Assembly (NCBI GenBank): GCA_937921505.1
Contig: CAKZUB010000051.1
Location: 1-34,591, forward strand
Source of the DNA: an uncultured Clostridia bacterium
GTDB lineage: Bacteria; Bacillota; Clostridia; Lachnospirales; Cellulosilyticaceae
Direction: 5' to 3'
DNA length: 34,591 nucleotides
This document shows positions 1 through 7,843 of the stretch, piece by piece. The notes beneath the pieces are model-generated. The model ran no database searches and was not told the origin of the DNA. It worked only from the letters and a program-made list of their open reading frames with translations. Made by a program: the position numbers and the translations under genes. Within the stretch, counting starts at the first letter, position 1. Each line of letters starts with the position of its first letter.

Positions 1-71
1 TGAACTGCTTAAAATCTTATGATTTACATTTGACACATTTATTGAAATCTGATGTGGATAAGTGAATTTAG

Positions 72-129
72 AGCCCTCAAAAAAATCAGCATTTTCACTA
101 TAATTATTTTTCAATAGCTATTGAGGGCT
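72..129. repeat. Inverted repeat upstream of the sugar kinase
   Basis: A perfect 9-base inverted repeat, AGCCCTCAA at 72-80 and TTGAGGGCT at 121-129, is separated by 40 AT-rich bases in the 239-base leader before the first gene. It could be an operator pair or a long-loop RNA hairpin. No T-run follows, so it is not an obvious terminator. I see no convincing -35/-10 pair nearby. The rest of 1-239 shows nothing I can name. Confidence 0.35.
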
Positions 130-239
130 GAATAGTAACTGAGAGTCTTATTATATTTCTAAAAGACTTGCAAATACGTTAGTAATATGCAACAATATTC
201 TTTGAAAATTAACTTTAACTTAAAAAAGAGGCTACGGTA

Positions 240-1190
240 ATGAAAAAAATAATTTGTGTTACGCTCAACCCCGCTATGGATAAAACTATTTTTATAAATG
301 ACTACAAAGAAAGCCGTGTTAACCTTATAGACGAATCCTATTATGAAATTGGGGGCAAAGGTGTCAATGTGGCTAAAGTTTTAAATAACTTTGAAATCAA
401 AAGTATTGTAACAGGTTTTGTAGGAGGTATTTGGACAGATCCTTTTCGTACAAAGCTGATGAAAATGGGTATCGAAACTAAATTTTTCAAACTGATACAA
501 GATACTCGCACTAATACAAAATTAATCGATACAAAAAAAGGTATTTGTACAGCTATTAATGAAAAAGGTCCTTTTGTTCCTGAAGAATTACTTGAAAGAT
601 TTATACAATCCTATACACTCATGTGCCACGAAGAAGATATTATCGTACTTACTGGGACACCACCACCTGGAGTTCCAAGTGATATCTATTATACACTCAT
701 TCAGATTGCAAAAAATAAAGGTGCCTACGTCATATTAGATTCACATGGTGAGCCTCTTTCTAAAGGATTAGCTGCAAAACCTGACATGGTTAAACTAAGT
801 TATCGTGATTATATCCCACAAGAGTATTGGGGTAAGCTTACGAAGGCAGATTTCCCTTATATCATAAGTAAAGTACGCGAAAGTCAAATAACAAAGGGCA
901 TCATCTCTTTAGGGCACTACGGTGCTTTGATGATTGATCAAGACAAAAACTATTATGCTAATGCCCTAGAGGTTGGCGTAGATCTTAAATATCCCGTGGG
1001 GGCTGGAGATGCAATGGTCGCTGCCCTTATTATAGGAAAGCTTGAAGAGTTTGATATGATCACCACTATGAAATATGCTATTGCTTGCGGCGCCACTTGT
1101 GTCATTACTAAAGATACAAGTAACTGTAAGCCTACAGAAGTTAATAAATTTATTTCCGAAGTCGATGTAAATGAACTCATGATGTACTAA
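240..1190 (+). CDS. 1-phosphofructokinase family (PfkB-type) sugar phosphate kinase
   Basis: A 316-residue cytosolic PfkB/ribokinase-superfamily kinase of the 1-phosphofructokinase/tagatose-6-phosphate kinase (FruK/LacC) type, expected to transfer phosphate from ATP to a ketohexose phosphate. The N-terminal signature GGKGVNVA is at residues 38-45, and the C-terminal signature VGAGDAMVAA holds the anion hole GAG (254-256) and catalytic base Asp257. Length is normal for the family. The start follows a purine-rich AAAAAAGAGG stretch, a modest ribosome site. The next gene begins 15 bases downstream, so the two are probably cotranscribed. No PTS or fructose-operon gene is adjacent, so the substrate (fructose-1-P or tagatose-6-P) cannot be chosen from context. 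This is ordinary chromosomal backbone. Confidence 0.9.
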   Translation: MKKIICVTLNPAMDKTIFINDYKESRVNLIDESYYEIGGKGVNVAKVLNNFEIKSIVTGFVGGIWTDPFRTKLMKMGIETKFFKLIQDTRTNTKLIDTKKGICTAINEKGPFVPEELLERFIQSYTLMCHEEDIIVLTGTPPPGVPSDIYYTLIQIAKNKGAYVILDSHGEPLSKGLAAKPDMVKLSYRDYIPQEYWGKLTKADFPYIISKVRESQITKGIISLGHYGALMIDQDKNYYANALEVGVDLKYPVGAGDAMVAALIIGKLEEFDMITTMKYAIACGATCVITKDTSNCKPTEVNKFISEVDVNELMMY

Positions 1191-1205
1191 AAAAGGAGTT
1201 ATAAT

Positions 1206-2561
1206 ATGCCTAAAAAAAACCAAATCCTTGAAGGACGAATAGAAGATGCCATATTTCCAAATAAAGGCATTATGATTATAGATCAGGAACCTATCTATGT
1301 GACAGGTACCTTTAAGGGACAGGTCGTTAAAGCTAGAATTATCAAGAAAAAAAATCAAAAATGGGAAGCAAGACTACTAGAAGTCCTAGAAGAGCCCGAC
1401 TACTTAGTAGCCCCAGACTGCAGCTATTTTGGCGCATGCGGCGGATGCAGCACTCAGCACCTGCCTTACGACATGCAGCTTTCACTTAAGCACCAGCAAG
1501 TCACTAGACTTCTAAAAGAAGCAGCTATTACAGAGTATGAAGATTTAGGTATCTTAGCAAGTCCCCAGATAACCGAGTACCGCAATAAAATGGAATTTAG
1601 TTTTGGTGATGCTATTAAAGAGGGACCCATGACTCTTGGGATGCACAGAAAAAACAGTACTTACGATATTTTAACAGTCGGGGGCTGCAAGCTTGTAGAT
1701 CCTGATTTTACAGCTATCCTAGAGCATACGCTAGACTATTGTATCAAGAACAACCTTGATTATTATAAAAAGTTAAGTCATATAGGCTTTATGCGCTATC
1801 TGGTCATTAGAAAGTCTAAAAGTTTTGGCAACATACTCATTAATATTGTGACTTCTTCTCAAAAGGACTTTTCTTTTACACAACTTGCAGAAGAACTTGC
1901 AGCCTTAAAGCTTCAAGGCACTGTAGCAGGCGTTCTGCACACGCTTACAGATACTTTAGCCGATGCGATTAAGCCAGATCACACAAGCCTTATCTATGGC
2001 ACAGATACGATTACTGAAAAAATCTTAGGGCTAGAGTTTAAAATCTCACCTTTTTCATTTTTTCAAACCAATACGCAAGGTGCAGAAGTACTCTACAAAA
2101 ATGCACTTGATCTTATCAAAAATATGGACAACAAAGTTGTATTTGATTTATACTGTGGGACAGGCACCATTACCCAGATTATGGCAACTCGCGCCAAAAA
2201 GGTCTACGGTATCGAAATAGTAGCAGAAGCAGTAGAAAAGGCCAAAGAAAATGCTCTGTTTAACGGACTTACCAATTGTGAATTTATAGTAGGTGATGTG
2301 CTTACAGAAGTGGACAAACTAAGTGACACCCCAGACATTATCGTTCTCGATCCACCAAGAGATGGCATCCACCCCAAAGCGATCCACAAGATTATCAACT
2401 TTAATGCCAAAGAGCTTCTCTATATTTCCTGCAAACCGACTTCCTTAGCGAGAGACTTACCTATTTTAAAGGCGGCAGGCTATACAATAGATAAACTGAT
2501 GTGTGTTGATATGTTCCCTCAAACACCACACGTTGAGACTGTAGTGAAGCTGAGCAAATAA
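1206..2561 (+). CDS. rlmD: 23S rRNA (uracil-C5)-methyltransferase, RlmD/RlmCD (RumA) family
   Basis: A SAM-dependent RNA methyltransferase of 451 residues that makes 5-methyluridine in 23S rRNA. An N-terminal TRAM-like beta domain (about 5-62) is followed by the 4Fe-4S cysteines C72, C78, C81 and C161. The SAM-binding motif FDLYCGTGT lies near residue 316, the DPPRDG motif near 391, and the catalytic nucleophile is C409 in YISCKPTSLARD. All expected residues are present and the length is normal. The ribosome site AAAAAGGAG lies just upstream. Bacillota enzymes of this family can modify two positions (RlmCD), so the exact target uridine is uncertain. A strong terminator follows immediately and marks the end of conserved backbone before the accessory region. 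Confidence 0.93.
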   Translation: MPKKNQILEGRIEDAIFPNKGIMIIDQEPIYVTGTFKGQVVKARIIKKKNQKWEARLLEVLEEPDYLVAPDCSYFGACGGCSTQHLPYDMQLSLKHQQVTRLLKEAAITEYEDLGILASPQITEYRNKMEFSFGDAIKEGPMTLGMHRKNSTYDILTVGGCKLVDPDFTAILEHTLDYCIKNNLDYYKKLSHIGFMRYLVIRKSKSFGNILINIVTSSQKDFSFTQLAEELAALKLQGTVAGVLHTLTDTLADAIKPDHTSLIYGTDTITEKILGLEFKISPFSFFQTNTQGAEVLYKNALDLIKNMDNKVVFDLYCGTGTITQIMATRAKKVYGIEIVAEAVEKAKENALFNGLTNCEFIVGDVLTEVDKLSDTPDIIVLDPPRDGIHPKAIHKIINFNAKELLYISCKPTSLARDLPILKAAGYTIDKLMCVDMFPQTPHVETVVKLSK

Positions 2562-2572
2562 AACCTAGTAAT

Positions 2573-2617
2573 ATCAAGCCTTAGAGCGATTATTCGTTCT
2601 GAGGCTTGATGTGTTTT
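2573..2617 (+). terminator. Intrinsic terminator of the rRNA methyltransferase gene
   Basis: A 16-17 bp nearly perfect hairpin (ATCAAGCCT arm at 2573 pairing with AGGCTTGAT ending at 2610) is followed by a GTGTTTTT tract. It starts 11 bases after the stop codon of the rRNA methyltransferase gene. Confidence 0.9.
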
Positions 2618-2619
2618 TA

Positions 2620-3240
2620 GAGGAAAATAGTGAAAGTATATGTTCCCTCATGAAGAGGGGGGGTGCACTTTTTTGAGTGAATCAAGGAGATTCGCGGAAT
2701 TGTTTAGGTATTTGCGAAAAGATTTAGAAATTAGTTCAAGTAAAGATAAAATGTATGTAATCAACATCAAAAGATAAGTTTATTGACGTGTAATACCAAG
2801 CAGAAACCAAATGAATGTGAAGTTTTTATTTGCAACAGAAAGGATATTTATACTTAATAGGGGTTCAAAATAAAGCGTCTTATCATGAGCATATCAACGA
2901 TGGCGATTGTCTTGAATATAACCACATCTATGAAAGTATGAAAGATCAATTGAAAAAAGGTTGTATATAACATAGTGGCCGAAGATAAAATTGTAGGAGA
3001 TATTATTGTAATTAATTAAAGAAACCATACCTATCTCTGTATTAATATTAGAAGAGAAAGAGTTAATAGTGAAACAACTAATATGTTTTTTAATGTAAGA
3101 ATAGTTGAATTTACAAATCCAACTATTAAAGCTGCTAAATAAGAAGGCGAAAACTAAATTAACTAGAGATAAGACGATTGGAAAGGTATAGTCATGTCAT
3201 AGTTTGAGATTAAGATATAATTTAGATAAAATAATATTCT
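2620..3240. other. Decayed intergenic DNA with possible gene remnants
   Basis: About 620 bases without a convincing gene. An open stretch with a TTG start at 2673, behind GAGGGGGGG, runs 34 codons to 2777 and vaguely resembles an HTH-regulator N-terminus. Around 2975-3060 one frame reads VAEDKIVGDIIVIN, a stop, then a further 20 residues; this is suggestive of a broken GNAT acetyltransferase, but the match is weak. The region looks like mutational debris between backbone and island. Confidence 0.3.
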
Positions 3241-3246
3241 GTTGAT

Positions 3247-3287
3247 ACTTATTGTATGTTGACTTATTGTATTCAATTTGATAAACT
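3247..3287 (+). promoter_or_regulatory. Direct-repeat operator (C-box-like) overlapping a sigma-A-type promoter
   Basis: ACTTATTGTAT occurs twice without mismatch at 3247-3257 and 3262-3272, a 15-base period. The second copy overlaps the -35 hexamer TTGACT (3259-3264), which is 17 bases from TAAACT (3282-3287). Tandem operators over a promoter just ahead of a small HTH gene are the classic arrangement of restriction-modification controller (C) genes. The predicted transcript start, near 3294, lies upstream of the GTG start at 3311 but downstream of the TTG at 3278. Confidence 0.7.
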
Positions 3288-3310
3288 ATTTCTATCATGG
3301 GGGTGGTTAT

Positions 3311-3556
3311 GTGGATGTGCTAAAAGTATTTGCGGATAATTTACGTAAATATAGAAATCAAGCAGGTTTATCTCAGGAAAACTTTGCTGATCGTGCAGGG
3401 CTGCATAGAACATATATCAGTGCCATAGAATGTGGTAAAAGAAGTATTGCTCTTGAGAATGTCCAAAAAATTGCTGATGCATTAGAAATAGACACATATA
3501 AACTGTTTTTAGAGAATTTTGCATTGGACAATCACGATAAAATGAAAAGGAGGTAG
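3311..3556 (+). CDS. XRE-family HTH regulator, restriction-modification controller (C protein) type
   Basis: An 81-residue helix-turn-helix protein. The HTH covers about residues 5-60, with LSQENFADRAGLHRTYISAIE as helices 2-4 and KRSIALENVQKIADALEID after it; this pattern is typical of C proteins and Cro/CI regulators. The frame is open back to a TTG at 3278, but GGGGGTGG sits just before GTG 3311 and the predicted promoter start lies between, so I chose 3311 (GTG 3317 is also possible). It ends 6 bases before a cytosine methyltransferase, and an AGGAGG site for that gene lies in its last codons. It is probably autoregulated through the repeat at 3247-3272 and controls expression of the downstream operon. 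Confidence 0.8.
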   Translation: MDVLKVFADNLRKYRNQAGLSQENFADRAGLHRTYISAIECGKRSIALENVQKIADALEIDTYKLFLENFALDNHDKMKRR

Positions 3557-3562
3557 ATCATT

Positions 3563-4630
3563 ATGAATTGTACTGCTGTTGACTTATTTTGTGGAATCGG
3601 TGGACTTACGCATGGTATTCAGAAAGCAGGAATTAATGTAGTTGCAGGTATCGATATTGATTCTACCTGCAAGTATGCTTATGAAGAGAATAATAATGCT
3701 GCCTTTATTAATAAAGGTATTGAAAATATTACTGCTGAAGAAATAAATTCTTTATACCCTGCTGATAGTATTAAAATTCTGATGGGATGTGCACCTTGCC
3801 AGCCTTTTTCAAATTATTCACTAAGATATATTAAAGATGGTCATAAAGATAATAAATGGAAATTGTTATACTATTTCTTAAACTTGGTTGAAAATACAAA
3901 CCCTAATATTGTTTCAATGGAAAATGTTCCACAACTTTCAAAAGAAGTTGTGTTTAATGACTTTGTGACTAAGTTAAAGAATCTTGGTTATAGCGTAAGT
4001 TGGAGTATCGTGAATTGTGCAAATTACGGGGTTCCTCAAAACAGAAAAAGATTAGTTTTATTAGCTTCTAGGTTTGGAAATATTAATATTATCCCCCCAA
4101 TATACAATAAAGATAATTATTTGACTGTTGGAGATTTAATTAAAGCGTTACCGCCACTTGAGGATGGGTCTGTTTGTAAAAAAGATCAATTACATCGGAC
4201 AAGTAAATTGTCAAAAACAAACAAGCATAGAATCAAACAATCTATTCCAGGCGGTACATGGGCAGATTGGGATGAAAAGTTGAGATTACCATGCCATATG
4301 AAATCAACGGGAAAAGGATATGGAGCCGTCTATGGAAGAATGGAATGGAATAAGCCATCTCCAACAATTACTACTCAATTTTATGGATATGGCAATGGTA
4401 GATTTGGTCATCCAGAACAGAATAGAGCTATTTCCCTAAGAGAAGGTGCATTGTTGCAGTCATTTCCCGTAGATTATAAATTTATTGATGACAATAACCC
4501 ACAAACAAATAAACAGATTGGTATACATATTGGAAATGCAGTACCAGTTGAGTTGGGAAACGCTATTGGAATAAGCATTAAAATTCACCTAGAAGGAGGT
4601 ATAAAGAATGGCGAACAAGACAATAGTTGA
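3563..4630 (+). CDS. DNA (cytosine-5-)-methyltransferase (first of three)
   Basis: A 355-residue m5C DNA methyltransferase with the family motifs in order: I DLFCGIGG at 7-14, IV with catalytic C79 in APCQPFS, VI ENV at 120-122, VIII QNRKR at 159-163, IX LREGALLQSFP and X IGNAVP near the C-terminus. The target-recognition stretch between VIII and IX is about 110 residues, so the enzyme is compact and its target sequence cannot be read from here. An AAAAGGAGG site precedes the ATG. It overlaps the following DUF262 gene by 23 bases, implying translational coupling. No conventional restriction endonuclease is in this operon; the partners are a DUF262 and a HEPN protein. Confidence 0.93.
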   Translation: MNCTAVDLFCGIGGLTHGIQKAGINVVAGIDIDSTCKYAYEENNNAAFINKGIENITAEEINSLYPADSIKILMGCAPCQPFSNYSLRYIKDGHKDNKWKLLYYFLNLVENTNPNIVSMENVPQLSKEVVFNDFVTKLKNLGYSVSWSIVNCANYGVPQNRKRLVLLASRFGNINIIPPIYNKDNYLTVGDLIKALPPLEDGSVCKKDQLHRTSKLSKTNKHRIKQSIPGGTWADWDEKLRLPCHMKSTGKGYGAVYGRMEWNKPSPTITTQFYGYGNGRFGHPEQNRAISLREGALLQSFPVDYKFIDDNNPQTNKQIGIHIGNAVPVELGNAIGISIKIHLEGGIKNGEQDNS

Positions 4631-5669
4631 TGAAACTAGAAAAGTGATAGCTGGAAATCAAATAAAAGACCTTAGAAAAGAAATAAATTATGATACAAGG
4701 GACTATGCTATTGACTTTCTTGTGCAACAATATAGAGAAGACGAATTTTATATTCCTGATGAATACCAGAGACAATACATCTGGGATGATAGTGATAAAA
4801 ATAGATTTATTGAATCAATCCTCTTAGGATTACCGATTCCATTTATGTTTTTCTCGGATAACTCTGATGGACGCTGTGAAATAATTGATGGAGCACAAAG
4901 AACTCAAACTTTAGTAGAATTTATGGATGGCGACTTAGTCCTAAGTAATTTGAAAAAATTGACAAAGTTGAATGGATTTTTTTATGCCGATTTGCCTGAA
5001 TATCACAGAAGGAAATTTAATAAAACGACATTTAAGATAATAGTTTTATCTGATGAGACAACAGTTGAGATCCGACAGGAAATTTTCAATAGAATTAATA
5101 CTACAGGCAAAAAAGCTACTCCAACAGAAATAAGAAGAGGTAGCTATGCTGGTCCATTTATGGAATTCCTTAAAGAGTGTATAGATAATCCTATTTTTAT
5201 TAAAGTATGTCCTGTTAGTGAAACAGCAAAGAAAAGGTATGAGGATTTGGAGCTTGCATTACGTTTTTTTGCCTTCTTAAATAATTATAAGAATTTCAAA
5301 CATAGAGTGGACGAATTTTTAGATCAATATGTTGAAGATACTCAAAAGAACTTCGATATTGATAATTTTAAGCGAGAGTTTAATCAAATGATTAGATTTG
5401 TAGACAAATATATTCCTTTTGGATTCAGAAAATCTAGAAATGCAAAATCCACACCAAGAGTGCGATTCGAGGCTATATCAATAGGGGTGGCCCTTGCTTT
5501 AAGAGAAAAACCAGATTTGATTCCAACTTCGATGGAATGGCTTGAAAGTGATGATTTTAAAATCCATACCACTACACATGCAAGTAACTCTCTTCCAAGA
5601 GTAGTTGGAAGAATTGAATATGTTAGAAAGATGCTTTTAGAAGGTGATGAAAATGCAAGTGATAATTGA
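4608..5669 (+). CDS. DUF262 (GmrS/ParB-fold N-terminal type) protein
   Basis: A 353-residue protein with a recognizable DUF262 domain: QRQYIW at 54-59, DGAQRTQTL at 94-102 (the ParB-like DGxQR nucleotide-binding signature, here with Ala for the usual Gln) and FNRINTTG at 160-167 followed by PTEIRRGSY. Known DUF262 proteins such as GmrS, BrxU and SspE couple nucleotide hydrolysis to sensing or cutting modified DNA, usually with a DUF1524 His-Me-finger nuclease. That nuclease part is not visible in the C-terminal 180 residues, so this looks like a sensor/ATPase lacking its own cutter. The ATG lies inside the end of the methyltransferase gene after AGAAGGAGG. The downstream HEPN gene overlaps its end, so the nuclease activity may come from that partner (inference). 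Confidence 0.82.
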   Translation: MANKTIVDETRKVIAGNQIKDLRKEINYDTRDYAIDFLVQQYREDEFYIPDEYQRQYIWDDSDKNRFIESILLGLPIPFMFFSDNSDGRCEIIDGAQRTQTLVEFMDGDLVLSNLKKLTKLNGFFYADLPEYHRRKFNKTTFKIIVLSDETTVEIRQEIFNRINTTGKKATPTEIRRGSYAGPFMEFLKECIDNPIFIKVCPVSETAKKRYEDLELALRFFAFLNNYKNFKHRVDEFLDQYVEDTQKNFDIDNFKREFNQMIRFVDKYIPFGFRKSRNAKSTPRVRFEAISIGVALALREKPDLIPTSMEWLESDDFKIHTTTHASNSLPRVVGRIEYVRKMLLEGDENASDN

Positions 5670-6339
5670 TGATTTTAATGAAAGGATTAAAGAAATAGAG
5701 TTGTTTTATAAATCTATAGAACAACTCTATGAAACACAACATGACTTTGATATTAAATATGAATTTCATTCAGATGATTTTTTGAAAGTGCTAAAAGCAA
5801 ATGCATTATTGATGGTTTATAACTTGGTTGAGGCATCTATTATGGGTGGTATATTGCAAATCTATGATCAAATGAAAACTTGTGGCTATTCTTATAATGA
5901 CGTAAGAAAAGAAATACAAGATATTTGGTTCTCATTTAAGTTTAATCAGGTATATGATAAAACTGCACATTATAATTCGTATAGAGAAAAGGCTCTTGAG
6001 ATAATAAATGAAATTTTAAAAGGTGAAATTATTGAATTGAGTAGAAAAGCAACTGATATTAGCGGAAATCTAAATGCAGAAAAAATTAGACAAATTTGTA
6101 AAGATCACGGCATTACATACTCTATAGACGCAAGTTGCAGAGGTGGAGCTGTCCTTGATGATGTAAAAGATAAAAGAAATAATTTGGCACATGGTACTAT
6201 ATCTTTTGTGGAATGTGGACGTGACTATTCAATTGAAGCGTTGATTTTAATTAAGAATGAAACTATAACCTTCTTGGAAGGCATTTTAAGAGGGATGAAA
6301 GATTACTGTGAGGACAAAAGTTATTTATTAGCAGAATAA
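5653..6339 (+). CDS. HEPN-domain protein, MAE_28990/MAE_18760-like, likely RNase effector
   Basis: A 228-residue, mostly helical protein. It carries the HEPN motif RNNLAH (R175 to H180, the Rx4-6H catalytic signature) preceded by DDVKDK. The N-terminal half, with ALLMVYNLVEASIMGGILQIYD, resembles the MAE_28990-type HEPN family found in defense loci, which I recognize by pattern only. Three starts are possible: GTG 5644, ATG 5647 and ATG 5653. AGAAGG at 5638-5643 is best spaced for 5653. It overlaps the DUF262 gene by 17 bases. HEPN proteins commonly cleave RNA in toxin, CRISPR and abortive-infection systems, so a growth-arrest role gated by DUF262 is plausible. It is the last gene of this operon. 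Confidence 0.7.
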   Translation: MQVIIDDFNERIKEIELFYKSIEQLYETQHDFDIKYEFHSDDFLKVLKANALLMVYNLVEASIMGGILQIYDQMKTCGYSYNDVRKEIQDIWFSFKFNQVYDKTAHYNSYREKALEIINEILKGEIIELSRKATDISGNLNAEKIRQICKDHGITYSIDASCRGGAVLDDVKDKRNNLAHGTISFVECGRDYSIEALILIKNETITFLEGILRGMKDYCEDKSYLLAE

Positions 6340-6682
6340 TGTAAATTTTATGCTATTATCTTTATGGAATTAGGGATACTAGCTTTTTTAATATACATTT
6401 TCTTCTACATTGTACTAGTTTCTATATCACTAATTAAGAGGCATGTTTGAGACTATAGTTATGCTATAAAGGTAACCTTAGAACGATCAAAAATTGAAGA
6501 CTATTTTTACTTTTTTTACAAATGTTTACTTTTATAATGAAAAGCTGATGTGATAGGACAAAACCAACGTTTGAAAAGAAGATTATACGATAGTGTTTAA
6601 CTTCTTGGAAAAAGGGTTTATAATCGGCATAAAGAAGCTTTTTGATGAATAGATCATTTTGAATAAGATAGAACAAATGTTC
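6340..6682. other. Intergenic stretch between the two methyltransferase units
   Basis: About 340 AT-rich bases. Apart from a possible 28-codon hydrophobic reading frame at 6364-6450, described separately, I see no supported gene. One frame at about 6550-6625 reads QRLKRRLYDSV, a stop, then LLGKRVYNRHKEAF. This might be a decayed gene fragment but matches nothing I can name. No clear terminator follows the HEPN gene. Confidence 0.35.
6364..6450 (+). CDS. Possible 28-residue membrane peptide
   Basis: ATG at 6364 opens 28 codons with one long hydrophobic run (ILAFLIYIFFYIVLVSISL) and a basic tail KRHV, the layout of a single-pass micro-protein or type I toxin. There is no good ribosome site ahead of the ATG, and this AT-rich DNA would produce hydrophobic codons by chance, so it may be nothing. 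It lies 24 bases after the HEPN gene. Confidence 0.25.
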   Translation: MELGILAFLIYIFFYIVLVSISLIKRHV

Positions 6683-6711
6683 TTGAAAAAGTAGATGAAT
6701 TTTGTTATATT
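6683..6711 (+). promoter_or_regulatory. Sigma-A-type promoter for the second cytosine methyltransferase
   Basis: TTGAAA at 6683-6688, a 17-base spacer and TATATT at 6706-6711 place a transcript start near 6718, about 33 bases before the ATG at 6751. This shows the second methyltransferase is expressed on its own and not only by read-through from the HEPN operon. Confidence 0.7.
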
Positions 6712-6750
6712 ATGAAGTAGCTAGCATTAATTAAAATTTAAGGAGTAAGT

Positions 6751-7827
6751 ATGATAACAGACATAACAGCAATATCATTATTCGCTGGAGCGGGTGGAAT
6801 GGATGTTGGTTTTAAGAAAGCAGGGATAAATGTTATTTGGGCAAATGAGATTGATAAAGATGCTTGTAATACTTACAGAAAAAATAATCCTGAAACAGAA
6901 TTATTTCAAGGAGATATAAATTTACTTATTAATGAGGGGGTTATATTACCTAAAATTGATATTGTTTTTGGCGGACCGCCTTGTCAAGGATTTTCTGTTG
7001 CTGGAAAGATGAATCCAGATGATGAAAGAAGTAAACTCATTTGGGCCTTTTTAAAAGTTGTAGAGGAAGTACATCCCAAAATATTTGTAATGGAAAATGT
7101 TAAAGCACTTGCAAAGTTGGAGAAGTGGCAAGGAGTAAGGGAACAATTCTTAAATAAAGCATTAGAATTAGGATATCAGTGTGTTCCGCTTATACTTAAT
7201 GCTTCTGATTTTGGTGTTCCACAGAATCGTGAAAGAGTATTTTTTATAGGAGTTAAGAATATGGGATTGAATGAAATAAATTTAAGAAGTAGCTTAAATC
7301 AATATATGACAAAAAATAGAACAATTCGTGAAACACTGATGCATTTAGGAAGAGCCGATACAGAGATTAATCCAAAAACTTGTACAGCTAAAATTACATT
7401 TGCAAGTAATCCTATTCTTAGAAAATCGCCTTATGCAGGTATGCTATTCAATGGAATGGGGCGTCCTATAAATGTCGATGGAGTTTCAAATACTTTGCCG
7501 GCTTCAATGGGTGGGAATAAGACTCCTATTATTGATGAAGAAGTGCTTCTTTATCCTAATGTAGATAATTGGATTGTAGAGTATCATAAAGGATTGTTAG
7601 ACAATACTATTGAAGCAAAGTTTGGAGACGCACCTGAAAGATTAAGACGAATTACAATAAAGGAAGCTTCATTGATACAAACATTTCCACGAGACTATAT
7701 ATTTGAAGGTTCGAAAACATCAATTTATAAACAGATAGGAAATGCTGTACCTTGTGATTTAGCTTATGCTGTAGCTTCCGTTATAAAAAATATATGCATA
7801 GAAAACAATGAGGCAATTACTAAATAG
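6751..7827 (+). CDS. DNA (cytosine-5-)-methyltransferase (second), partner of a SacI-family endonuclease
   Basis: A 358-residue m5C DNA methyltransferase: motif I SLFAGAGGMD at 9-18, catalytic C78 in GGPPCQGFS, ENV at 115-117, QNRERV at 158-163, then KEASLIQTFP and KQIGNAVP near the end. The region between motifs VIII and IX is the target-recognition domain. Translation starts after TAAGGAGTAAGT. It is only distantly similar to the other two cytosine methyltransferases here. It faces a restriction endonuclease gene tail-to-tail with a 16-base gap, the standard layout of a type II restriction-modification pair, so it presumably protects the sites cut by that enzyme. If the enzyme keeps SacI specificity the site would be GAGCTC, which is a guess. 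Confidence 0.93.
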   Translation: MITDITAISLFAGAGGMDVGFKKAGINVIWANEIDKDACNTYRKNNPETELFQGDINLLINEGVILPKIDIVFGGPPCQGFSVAGKMNPDDERSKLIWAFLKVVEEVHPKIFVMENVKALAKLEKWQGVREQFLNKALELGYQCVPLILNASDFGVPQNRERVFFIGVKNMGLNEINLRSSLNQYMTKNRTIRETLMHLGRADTEINPKTCTAKITFASNPILRKSPYAGMLFNGMGRPINVDGVSNTLPASMGGNKTPIIDEEVLLYPNVDNWIVEYHKGLLDNTIEAKFGDAPERLRRITIKEASLIQTFPRDYIFEGSKTSIYKQIGNAVPCDLAYAVASVIKNICIENNEAITK

Positions 7828-7843
7828 AACTATTTATCTTCTA

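Noticed and set aside
3278..3310. TTG start for the HTH controller gene giving 11 extra residues
   Set aside because: No ribosome site precedes it, it lies on the -10 element of the predicted promoter, and GGGGGTGG directly precedes GTG 3311.
6464..6676. 70-codon minus-strand frame in the gap between methyltransferase units
   Set aside because: No ribosome site and no recognizable domain; AT-rich low-complexity codons only.
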